Shown: positions 22,901-34,219 of the stretch, piece by piece
How the letters are laid out: each line of letters starts with the position of its first letter
Position numbering within the stretch: position 1 is the first letter of the stretch
Source of the DNA: Acanthaster planci
Taxonomy: Eukaryota > Echinodermata > Asteroidea > Valvatida > Acanthasteridae
Direction: 5' to 3'
Length of the DNA stretch: 64,000 nucleotides
NCBI RefSeq assembly: GCF_001949145.1
Contig: NW_019091357.1
Coordinates: 1,512,746-1,576,745, forward strand
Translations under genes and position numbers: made by a program
The notes under the pieces: model-generated
The model's input: only the letters and a program-made list of their open reading frames with translations
What the model was told of the DNA's origin: nothing
The model's database searches: none

Positions 22901-25900
22901 ACCACCTTCTTCTCTCGCATCGGTGGTCTCATCCGCAGACACAAAACATCCCCCCCTGGGCGTTACCGTGGTAACCTCATCCGTCTCGTGTCCTCCTTTG
23001 TCTGATGAGGTTTGTTGTGGCGAGAGTAGCGGCGGCTTGAACCGCTGCTGCACCGCCCGTCTGGCACTTAGTCAGAGACGTCAGAGCCAGCCAGCGCTGG
23101 ATCATTTTGTTTACCGAGGTGGCTGTCAGAGGCCCCGGGTAGAAGGATTATGAATAATGCATGCTCTGTCATGATTTATGCAGACACAATAGCAGAACAG
23201 GCTTGAAAATATGTGTGTTACCTCCTGATTAATTTACATAATTATCTTCTTCCTCATGAATGTTCTTTACGATAGAAAAAGGGAGATTTTAAAAAGTCTC
23301 TTAAGGCCCAAGTTATAATTGGTTTCACTGGAAAGGCAAGGAGACAACTCATTCCTGACATTCAGAACTCAAGATGAAAAGAGATACAGAATGACAAACC
23401 GAATGATTGTTCAGAAGGAGTAAGGATCGGACGACAGACTCTGAGATGGAAATATTTATATTTAAACTCCCGAGAAAAGGAAGGCCAACGGATTCCCCGA
23501 AAGTCACCGAAAGCTGAAATCTTTCATGAAGATATAAAAAGGAATATAGGAGGTACAAGCATAAAGGCACAGGGTTTCTTGAAACATTCTTCTGATCATC
23601 GGACACAGTTATTCTTTTATATTGTTCATGAATTATTCAACAGAGGTGGCAATGATAATAATGGTAGTGTCATTCCATGCGCATCATTCGTGTCCCATCT
23701 TTAGTTTTGTGGTTATTCTTCATCATCCTTTCTCACTACGATGTAAGAGAAAAAATATTCTCTGAAAATATACTCTGAAAAGACCGGAGCATCTCTCATG
23801 TCGACACACTGCCAAGCTATGCGCGGATGGCCAGGTATGTGCGTAGCGAGAATCTTGGCTCCACCCACATCTTGTGACGAGTTCCCCCTCTCTCCGGCTC
23901 CCCAAGATGACTCATTGATAAAACCGCATCAGAGTGAATCAAGACGTCTACGCGATGATGAAGTTGTTCTGATGAGGTAGCGATGAGACATCGCGAAGGT
24001 CGGGGTGGATACTAGACTTGACTCAAGTCGCTCCTAGGTCTGTGAAATAATATCCTAAATAATGAGAAAGTCCGCATTTTTCAGCAAAGAACCACCGATG
24101 GAAGGGACTAGACAGATGAAAAGTCCCCAGATTGTCTGTTTACGAACTTTATGTGTCAATGAATGTGTGACTCAGGAGCGGTTTTCAACCAGAAAAGCCT
24201 TCCACAAGTTTACCTTCGAGTGAAGGGCGTGCTCTGAATTGTAGCATAGCAGTGCATCGTGTTGTCGGTTCCATAGTACAGCAATCTTATTGCAAAAATA
24301 CCTCAATGCCAGATCGTGGTGACTCAGCGATTTGATCCACTGCACCACATCAGTCCTTTCCATCCCTTGCAACAGTTTTGTACGCATCAATGAATCGTAG
24401 AAAAATTACAAGTCGTGCTTGATAAAAAAAAAGGAAACACGACAATCCGGACATCCTTACCGTCAGACAACACCTCACTTCTTCCTGTCATTATCTGAGA
24501 TGAGATTTGAGTTTGTCAGCCTACAACCTCAACAGACCCAAATCCATTTGCTGTGAGGACTCACCAAGCGTCATTCAATCAGCCGTCCACTTTTCTTGTT
24601 CTCCGTCAGACCGGGTCGTTGTCGTATGAGTGACTTGGATTTCTTCCCAACGCTCACTCAATGCAGAAACTGGTCTCGTAAAAAGTCATGCACAGCAATG
24701 CCAATTAGCTAAATCTGACAGGCAGTGTTTTTGCTTGTTCGTTTGTTCCCTTTATTTTCCGACAAGTCTTCTCCTCACCTCTTCGCTTAGGCCACTGAGC
24801 CTGAGCATCCACTGCTCTGGGCAAATGAAGAATGATTGCACATTTTTACATGGCAAAAGGGGTTTAAATACGGGAGACCATATGCGGCCATTCTAAACCA
24901 CTGCACAGGTTTGCCCATTTAAATCTTTGTCGCCCTGAATTGGAAGAATTCTACCCTGGTAAACCTAAGGAATCAGGGATGACGTTCTCGAGATCTTATT
25001 GTGGGATAGGTCTGTCTTCTCCCCCCCCCCAAAAAAAAATACCTCGCCAGTAAATTTCTCAAATTTCTTCTTTCGATTTCAGAAAGCGAAATCAGATATG
25101 CATGAGCAAGTACATGTTTAACGGAAAGCACAGCTTTCTGTTTATGTTTTCATGTTCGCTTCTCAATATTTGTTTCCGCAATTTGATCTTGAGAATTAGA
25201 AGTGGTAAATACACGCGTTGTTTAAACTTAAATGGGGAATAATAAGGCAACGTGGAAATACGAATTTATAAAGCTTCACTGTGTTTAGTCAATATTTTCC
25301 AGTGAGAGCTTATTTTGTAATGTAAGCACCTTTGGATGAGCGCAAACAGAAACTGAGCAGGAGAGAAGGGAGCAAGACTCAAAGGAGACAAGGCCCGCCT
25401 GGTGATGCACGGCCGAGAGAATTCCTGGGATGTGAGTCAGGTATGTAGTCTCCATGGCTACCAAGCAAACAGGCATTCCTGCTGGCTTCTCCGCGCACAG
25501 CCCGGGAAAACCATCGTCTGCGCTGACACACTTTGCGTCTAGGCGCGGACGCCGACTGGAACACTGCAACAGTTGTGGGTCGGGCTGCAACAGATCTGGC
25601 CGGTAAGGGGGGGGGGTGCGGGGAATTAGTCTTATCACTCGTGCTTGGAAGAACGTCCATCTTATTGTTTCTGGATCAGGATGTTATAGTCTGTTGTCAG
25701 TTTTTGGTACATTGTTTAATTTAAATAAATACACTTGTAATTAAATTTAAATAAATACACTTGTAATTCAATTTCCATTTCTATCAGCTGCTATTCCAGG
25801 CTTGGTCGATGTCTTAAAATCGTTGTTTCCACTAATTATGCATATCCACCCAAATGGACGACGCGTCGCCACGGTAATGTCCCCCAAACCTTGTGGTTTT

Positions 25901-28080
25901 AACCTGGATTGTCAAGGTATATTTCCTTAGTTCCTCGTTTGCAAAAAAAAGTCTCCTTCACAATGTACCGCATTTCGTCTCACAAAAGAAACCATTTAAA
26001 GTCAAATCCGGTTCTGAACATGTATTTGTTTTTCTCAACATCCTCCCAGTTCGAACTTTTCAGGTGGAACCCAAGGTATTCGTGGTATGTTTTGTCCCAG
26101 CGGCATCGGTATCAAATAGTTTACTTTCGTTTTCAAAACTTGTTGAACTTCCACTTTGTCCGAAGGTCGTGGGAAACGGACCAAGAGTACATTGTTGAAC
26201 CGAATGGCGCCACCATGCGGTGGCTAGATGTAATTAATTGTGTTCATTAATGCTGCTGCTCAGATCCACGGCTTTTTGTAAGATTTGTTCAATATCTGGA
26301 TTGAACAACTTTACCAACGCTTCATTTCCATATTAATCAAGACAATTGCGAAAAGAAATGCTTTTAGATGAATTCTTTTAGCCACGCACAATAGTCTCGA
26401 ATGGCAGATAACCTACCAAAACCCTCGTCCCCGTTCTGTTCGATTCCTACGACCTGAATTTTTTTTGCTTCCCAGGGCTACATCAAACATGATATCGTTA
26501 CTGGCGGAACTTAAAAACGACATAAAACAAGTTACCATTTGACCACAATATCACTTATTTCCGTAGGTACCTAATTATTAAAATAAAGTTTTCGACTCGT
26601 AAACGGTTTTCCTGAGCATGGGTTTTCAACTTCCTAGAAACCACAACGAATCCGCTCACAGCTTACCGCCTTTCGTGCTCATCATGCTACTAATTTTCTT
26701 TCTCACGGCTCGAAGTTTTTTGCACACGTTCCTATCCAAATGTCAACTGTTTGAAACTTGGCATGCCAACCGCATTGCACACACCCCCTCATGAATATTA
26801 ATGACATTCCATATCACAAAAGGTCACCCACGTGACTCAAATGGCGCGCTTTTGCGGATAAAGAAAAGTCTATGTACATGTACAGTGTACATTGTCAGTT
26901 CCGGCTCCCATAGGCAGCTGTTTGTGTGCAATTGCACATTACTTTCAGACAAAGAAAACACACCACTGGAGTATTTAAAAGCCGTCACTTTGAAAGTGTA
27001 TTTTCTGTTCTTTTGTCGCCAACACTTCCGACAATTTTCTTCCTTCAAAGTCTGTGTTACGTGTAAAAGACAAACTTGGCAACAGTTTAGTGGCCGGTAG
27101 ATATTAAGGAACTTGGAAAATGGCAGTGAAAAAATGAAAAACGACTTGGCAACTGCTCACATGCAACAAGGAATGATAAACTAATTTTTGATAATCGAAG
27201 AAAGTAATTCTTTCAAAATGTTCTTACAAAGAATCACTCTATTCTCTGACAAGTATTTTAACATTCAGATGTGAAGCAGTTTATATTAACAGTTTAAATC
27301 TCAACCAGGGAAATATCAACTTACTCATTTCTCCGAAAGATTTTTGGCTCTATTGGAGCGAGTTAACAGAATTACAGAGCTGTTGGATTTCGTAGTTCAT
27401 CTATTCACTTACCAGAAAATCTTGTGAAGGTGAATCAGTAGCAGAGGAAAAACTTGGATCACTTGCCAAAAACTACTTAGAGAACTAGAAAGAATTTCTT
27501 TTTGAAACCAACCTGAAAATTACTCAAAGTATAAACTGCCATGTTTTTATACTTCCTACATTTTCTCACCACGATAAATTTAAATGCGCTGAGGGTTTCA
27601 CCCGAAATCACAAAATAAAATACGGAAATGTAAGCTCAAAAAATGTGCACATTGAAGTAATGTTTGAAAAAAAGGATAACCCCGAAATTTTGATGAAAAT
27701 TTAGGACGAAAAGCAACAGAAAAAAAAACCACAAAAAAAAACATGCACACACACAAGTCAGTTGGCAAGTGTGAAATGCTGGTGAAAAAACCCTGGCAAA
27801 AGAAAAACCTACAATTGAGCTTATCTCAATTTCAAAGTACAACATTTGAGTACTTTTCGTTTCAAAATCAAGCACAGCACTACCTTCGGTAGTCCAGATA
27901 AAATTTCAGGGCAGTAAAGTTTACTCACATTATCCAAACCTCAATCTGTGAACAATGGAAACGAAAAGAAAAGAAACACTTTCTTGGGCTTTCACGACAG
28001 CTTTCATTTCCTCACAAAGCTCTAACTTTTGTAAAATGTGCATGTTAAAAAATATATAAAAGAATTACAAAACATAATTA
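16930..28080. other. 11-kb intergenic region between TRIT1 and Myc
   Basis: I find no supported gene. The open frames are short and unlike known families; the frames around 22700-23150 are proline/serine-rich on plus and acidic on minus, without splice partners. Features seen are C-run/A-run tracts near 22180 and 25021, a two-copy tandem repeat at 25718-25768 and scattered CCAAT boxes. A homeodomain-type AT-rich stretch (ATTAATT, ATAATTAT, ATGAATAATGCATG) lies near 23150-23260 and could be regulatory. Confidence 0.45.
25718..25768. repeat. two-copy 26-bp tandem repeat
   Basis: The sequence AATTTAAATAAATACACTTG plus TAATT occurs at 25718-25742 and again, identical, at 25744-25768. This is a period of 26 bases. 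It is non-coding and AT-rich. Confidence 0.9.
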
Positions 28081-28082
28081 GA

Positions 28083-28088
28083 TTTAAT
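28083..28088 (-). terminator. candidate Myc poly-A signal (ATTAAA)
   Basis: ATTAAA on the minus strand lies about 415 bases beyond the Myc stop codon and is the nearest standard variant I noticed. It would give a short 3' UTR. Use of this signal is inferred. Confidence 0.3.
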
Positions 28089-28503
28089 ATGAGAAGAACT
28101 AAAATATCAAGACATACATCTGTATTTTTTCTTTGATACATTATGTACAAGGGCTGTAAATCATAACGACCGACCAATTCTTCCAATACAAACCAATCGC
28201 AAAACGTATTTACAAAAATAAACATTTTTATGAATCGCTGTTCTCAAACAGTTCAAAGTTCTTCCTTTCAATCAGCTGCTCAGTTACAACAAGGCAGTTC
28301 TCATCTTGTCATCAGTCTCCCCAACTCTACTTCTGTTTATCAGCGTGTCCTCAGTTTGTTCACATTCATTCCAAGGATACCAACGGTCACGTCTTCACTT
28401 CAACAGCCCAAGAATAAGAAGCTCTGGAAACTTGATGCATTTGCCAGAAGCCCCTCAACTTGTCCTTGGTCCCAAGTTCAAGGAAGGGGAAAGGAGGGTT
28501 TGT

Positions 28504-31500
28504 CTACACGGGGTGGGGAGCCAACAAAGCTTCCAGTCGCTCCCTCAGGTCAAGATTCCTCCTAGTCTCTCTCTCAAGCTCCATCTTGAGACTCTCTTCT
28601 GTATCTTGAAGGCTGATAACATAGTCGGTTGCTTTCTTCAGAATGACGACTTTGGCTGCACGGTCTGACGAGTTCAGCTCGGGAACCTCGTCCCGCAGAT
28701 GAAGGAAGCTCGTCCGCAGGTCTTCACGCCTCTTCCTCTCCAGTACATTGTGGCATGCCCTCTTCTCTGTGTCCTCCGAGTCTGAGGAAGGATGACTGCC
28801 AGGCTGGCTGGACGGCCGACTGCTTCCCCGACTGCTGCCGCGGCTGCTAACTCGGCTGTTCCCCGCTGAGGACGTGCGGACTAGGTTAGACTTCTGTAGC
28901 ATCTGCTTGACCTCCTCCAGGTTGCCTTCCGTCTTGAGCTTCTTGATGGGGATGGACAGGATGGTGGCGTTGGATGGGCGCCCTCGCTTGCCCAGCAAGG
29001 TGATGTTGATCGACTGCTGCTGGGGTGGATGTGCTCGCGGCTTGGCCGTGTGGTGTCTGTGGTAGGGCCTTGTGGTGTGGGACTTGTGGTGGTGGTGACG
29101 GTGATTAGTGAGTTTCTTCTCAACTGTGACAACATCAATCTCTTCCTCTGTGGAAACAAAAGAAACAGTTCAATTTTAAGAAAGATGCCCTTCATCCTTC
29201 CCAAGATCTTGACAGGCCAGTTGACCCTGGCTACACAAGGAAACTCTCATTCAAAACAAATTATCCACAGTGAAATATGCCTTATCCAAGGTAAATGGCC
29301 CGACCTGTGAAGTTCCCATAAAACCATGAACTAAGAAATGAAACATCTATACGGGAAGAAATTTACAGGTGAAAATACTAAAACTGATGGTGATAGGCCT
29401 TATCTTCTGCCCTTTGGGTCAAATGAAGTAGACACCAGGGCAAAAGCAAGTCTTTGACAATTTCATTTTAATTTGGTTGTTCTCAGTCACTGATCAGGGT
29501 TAATACGTGTCCAAAGTAATCACTGCAATTCAGGACCAGACTGTTTGATTCAATGCAGTTTTTTTTAACAGAAGGCTGCTTATTCCTGCCAGAACGTGTG
29601 TACACACGGTTGACCTATGTACATGATCCTGTACACGCATCAGTTAACAAAAGATGCAGATGGCTACCCTAACTGCATTAATTATATACATAAATACCAA
29701 GTATGACTTTTTCAAGCTCTCAACAAAAGCTACCGAGTTAATCTTTTTCCTAAAAATGAAAAAAAAAAATGCAAAGCTTTAGTAAATTGATGTGCTGGGG
29801 AAAGACGGTCCATTCTCTTATCAGAAATTCAACTGGGTATCATTTTAAATTGTCTACGTAGTTTGAAATGCCACTTCTAGCGTTCACCAGTTTCGTTGGA
29901 CAAAATTGATCCTTTGACATTTCTGGTAAGGACATGTACATGTACATTTTTAAAAACAAAGGCCCTGCTACCGTATATACAGGTATAACTCATTAACAAC
30001 TCAGACATGTGGGTAGGATTGACCGAGTGCCGCTGACTGCTGCTGATAGATTGAACGCCCAGACTTGCAAACCAAACTGAATGCTCGTATTTCAATGCCC
30101 ACACTCACTGAGTGGGAGGATGCTATATTGTGGGTGTTTTTTTTTTTACATGTACATAGTTAATGAACCATAGCCATAAATTTGAAATCTCTAAATAACG
30201 GCACAGCTGCTACAAAGGCAGGCATGAGAAAGCGCTTGAAAAGTATGATCATTTGAATGAAATTTATGCAAATTTATTTGGTCCTTCCTTTTCCACCTTA
30301 AAAACAGAACAATTCGTGCCTACCTACTCAAGAGTAGGTATTCTTAGGATTAGCAACAGATGTTGACTGAATGATAGAACAGGTGTATACAGATGGCTAT
30401 AGCAAGACACCAAAATTGCCCAATATTTACTTTTCTGATCTAGCCAAGGAACTATCTTATGATTCTAGTACTGCATACTTCTTGTCATGCAACTCGGAAC
30501 AATTAGAGCGTTCTTTCCAGAAGCAATAAATAAACTATCTGCGCAACAGTTTGACAAAATCCATTTGACCAATTTAAAGACACGGGAAGAACCAAGGCTA
30601 GCATTCAGAATGAGTGAAACACTGTGAGCCCCACACAAAAACAAAAAAAAATTAATAAAACAAATGACCATGTCCACCAAAAAACTCAAAACTGATTTTT
30701 TTTTGGCTTTATAACAATGGCTCAACATTTGAAATTTGCAAACTAACAAGTGTCTGAGTTTTTATCCCCATATTTAGCACTAGCAGACAATATTCCCCGG
30801 GTAGGAGGAGCAATATTCCCCGGGTAGGAGGAGCAATATTCCCCGGGTAGGAGGAGGAGATTGGGGGAAAAATGAAAAATATCCTCGAAATAATCACTAC
30901 AGGGTTTGAGGGCCACGCGTCAGCATAGGGGTATATGGTTTACATATAGTGTTTGCCTAAAAACACCCTCTAAAATACCCATTTCTTGTATTTCACATCA
31001 ACTTTTATAAACGATTCAGAATATTCCACGATTTAAAAAACAGATTGTTTGAAAAACCCCCAAATCGGGAAAAATCCTTAAAAACGTTACCCCCCACGGA
31101 AGACAGCGACCTGCATTTATGAAGTATTGCGCAATATTAAGCAATCTCCAGCACACCGAATACTATCAAGATCGTATTACCACTCACAGTGTCACTAGTA
31201 TTGTATGCCCATATAACCCATCAGACCATGTGTGTCCATATGGCCAAACCAGGATGACTATTGCGCAATCACAACAAACTCTGAAGCAATAACACAAAAT
31301 ACACTATTCCAAACCAGTGTGGGCCCAAATATTTCATGCAGCTCAAAATGTGCAAGCTGTTCAGAGATATTTTCATCTGTTTAATATATAATGTAACATT
31401 AACTTGAATCTTTTTGTTATTTTTGAAAATGATAAAAATAGCACAACTGTCCTTAGACTTTGCTCAATTTTTCAAGTTATGATATTGATAGTGTTCACTT

Positions 31501-33272
31501 GGTGCAATGTCAAATCGGTTGTGTTTCAAATCCAAGCCCTGTTGTCCTGGGTCAATGAATGCTGTGAAGCACAGTTTACAGCAAGAATTCCTTTCACTAG
31601 AGAAGTGACAACATAAATGGACAATTGCAAACACACTCCCCAAAGCACCTTGATTATCATTCTATTGTTGAGACCTGCAAACATGTGTTCAGTTCCCCAT
31701 GTCCGGCCAACAGAGTGGAAAAACCACACACCACAAAGGCTTCATTGACTGTGGAGGCTGGTAATCGCAAGTTCAGAGGATTTCTGAGGCGGCTCTTTGT
31801 TGCCAAGGTTAAAAGAGGGAACAGCTGAAGTGGGTGTTAAAAGCCGCGTAGAATGAGCACATGCACAAATCCCTTAGGTTTGTCATAACACCTCTAATTG
31901 AAGATAGAGCTAAGACCACATGGATAGTAAGCCATGGCTTGAAGAGTTTTAAACCTTTGGTCATGAAGTCTCCCAACACTCCCAGTCAACGCAGCACTTC
32001 ATGTTTACATCATCATGATGTACAGGCTTCTTAATCTGGGGTTATCTGTGATGCAACATTCTTGTGTCATTCATGACCCGGGACCATTTTCTACAGGTGT
32101 TACACAGTGTATTCACGGGTATCAAACCTTCGTAATTACTATGGCCACATCACATCTCACTGGGCCCCTTGGTCTCACAACAGCTAAGCAGGCATCGGGC
32201 AAACACTGATAAAACCACAACATACATGTACTGTTCTTTCCTCAATGCTTTATCCCAACTAAAAACGCGAGTAACAGAAATCCCACCAAGACCTTACTCC
32301 AGTCTCACATGAGCACAAGTGAATGGACAACAAACTTGGAATGATTGGATTTGTGGTTAATTGCGTTCCAAAACCCAAAGAACGCCACTCTTCAAGCCCA
32401 AGTTCCCTGGAAAGGATGATTCAATCAACCACAGTTCTGTGGCAGTATGATTCAACCAATCTGCCAGTAAAATGAACAGGCAATCACAAAACCAAATGCA
32501 AGCTTACAGACTTCCACACCATGTCAAGCGGAACCTGGGAAAAAGTAGGGGGGGGGAGGAACGGTGTTGACTTTTAATGCCATCAGTCTCGGAGCCAATA
32601 CTTACCAGAATCTGATGGTGTGTTTGTTCCTGTGCTGAATAAATCCAATCTCGTCTCACTGAGTGGGTAGGGGAAGACGGCGGAGGGGTCGACACAGTCT
32701 GAGGACCCGTACTCTGAAGCAGGCACCAGAGGCGGCAGCATCAGGCCAGAGTTTGAGGACGGTACCGCCTTCTTAGCTTTCTCCTCGCTTTTCTTCTCTG
32801 TCTTCAAGAAGAATTTGCGCCTCTCCTCGGCGATGATGCTGCTCCACATGCAATCCTGAATCAGCGGAGGGGTGACTGGGGAAGGGGCACGGAAGACAGG
32901 ATCGGAGAAGTGACAGGTACGGGTCATCCAGGGAAGGTCATCGTCATCCATCAGGATGTTGGTGACTTCCTGGAGGAGGTCAGCTTCACCCTCCTGAGAT
33001 CTGGTGGGAGCCGGGGCCTCTTTGGCCCCATCGGGGTGGCTAGGGCTGAGCGGTGGGGTTGGATACAGCTCAAACTTCTTCCAGATATCCTCACTGGGGG
33101 TGGGCGGGGTCAGGCTGGAGGCGTAGAACTCCTCCTCCTGGTCTGGGCCCACAAGGCAGGAATCCACCGAGTCGCTGTCGTCCAAGGAATTGACTTCCGA
33201 AGTCTCGGACGAGCAACGGTGGTAATTGTGATCGCGATGGTCACAAAATCGAAATGCTGCAATAGTTGCCAT
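28504..33272 (-). CDS. MYC: Myc proto-oncogene protein, two coding exons
   Basis: This is a bHLH-leucine zipper transcription factor that acts in the nucleus with Max. The coding parts are 33272-32606 and 29147-28504, joined in phase 1 (GAATCTG|GTAAG to CCACAG|AGGAAG), giving 436 aa, close to human c-MYC (439). Myc box I is at 61-78 (EDIWKKFELYPTPPLSP), keeping the Thr/Ser phosphodegron prolines. Myc box II is at about 125-145 (DPVF to LIQDCMWS). The acidic EEEIDVVTVEKK at 223-234 spans the splice junction. A His-rich tract (238-255), an AT-hook-like GKRGRP (275-280) and basic PIKKLK come next, then a Ser/Arg-rich stretch. The basic region is at about 351-363 (HNVLERKRR), with HLH and a leucine zipper up to residue 433. 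The ATG has a good context (GGCAATGG). The exon continues 63 bases upstream to an acceptor at 33336-33337, and that extension has no stop in frame. Confidence 0.97.
30788..30856. repeat. three-copy 23-bp tandem repeat in Myc intron
   Basis: The 23-base unit CAATATTCCCCGGGTAGGAG plus GAG occurs three times head to tail at 30788-30810, 30811-30833 and 30834-30856 with no mismatch. It lies in the 3.46-kb intron between the two coding exons of Myc. A copy-number polymorphism would be expected. Confidence 0.92.
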
Positions 33273-34072
33273 TGCCGAAATCAGCTGATGTATAAATCCA
33301 GTACAGTGGTCGACTGGAAAAACACTCGTCAGTTCCTGAAAATTAAACGGAAATCATGGTTACTAACGCAATGTGCCATGTGCCATTTCGATCGCATCAA
33401 AAGTATCACAATTGTTACAAAATCGAATGGCGCGCTCAACGAACGCGGAAGTGCAACTACCCTACACAAGGTCACACATGCACATGTACATATTTACGGG
33501 ACAGTTCTAGCGATAAAAACTCAACAGTGACGACAAAACCACACACAGCTCACATACTCGTAGACTACTCCAACCCTGCATAGCTAGAAAATGTCAGGAA
33601 TTTATGTCCATAGTTAGCAGATCCATCGTTCTCTTTTAGAAGTTAAGTAAGCTGTGACTATGCCGTGCCGGTGACTCAATGGTTCAAGTTAATCACAAGT
33701 CGTTTCGCTGAACCCTTCCTCCATTGTCGAATACGACAAAACGGAACAAATGCTTGCTGCGATCTGGGACAAGACTTTAAATTCCCTACATAAGGAAATA
33801 TCTGCAGCATTGCTAAAAAAGATAAGTGTGAGTAAACTCTAATATAACGAAGCAGCCGATTTCAATTACTACGACCGTCACCCGGTGGCCCACGGGGTTT
33901 TAAATGGGGCGTTCCTTTGCAAGCTCATGAATGAAACACACGGGTATTTAAATCTATCATTCCACACATGCCATCCAAAATACAACAGTTCACACGAAAA
34001 ATGTAGGATTTATTCTCATTGAAACAAGCGAATAACGAACGCCATCAACCAAATCTTATTACATGAACGTAC

Positions 34073-34219
34073 CTTGATGACGGAAACGGTCCAAAGCTGT
34101 TACAGGAAATGGATTTCCACTGTAAAGAATTGGTGTGTGACAGCGACTCGGTACTAGCGCTAAACTCGATGAACCCGGTTTTACTACGAGCGTAAGGAAA
34201 TCCCGCTAATAAATGGCAC
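34073..34219 (-). other. probable Myc 5' UTR exon
   Basis: On the minus strand an acceptor TTTTGCAG precedes 34219 and a strong donor CAAG|GTACGT follows 34073. The 147-base segment contains no ATG in any frame and has in-frame stops, as expected for a non-coding leader exon. The next downstream acceptor (33336-33337) opens the first coding Myc exon. Vertebrate MYC genes also have a non-coding first exon. A further candidate leader exon lies at about 37870-37780 (acceptor TTTGTTTGCAG, donor GTACGT). Confidence 0.45.

Noticed and set aside
22808-23153. Overlapping frames on both strands, one acidic and one proline/serine-rich
   Set aside because: There are no splice partners or recognisable domains; composition alone can explain the open frames.
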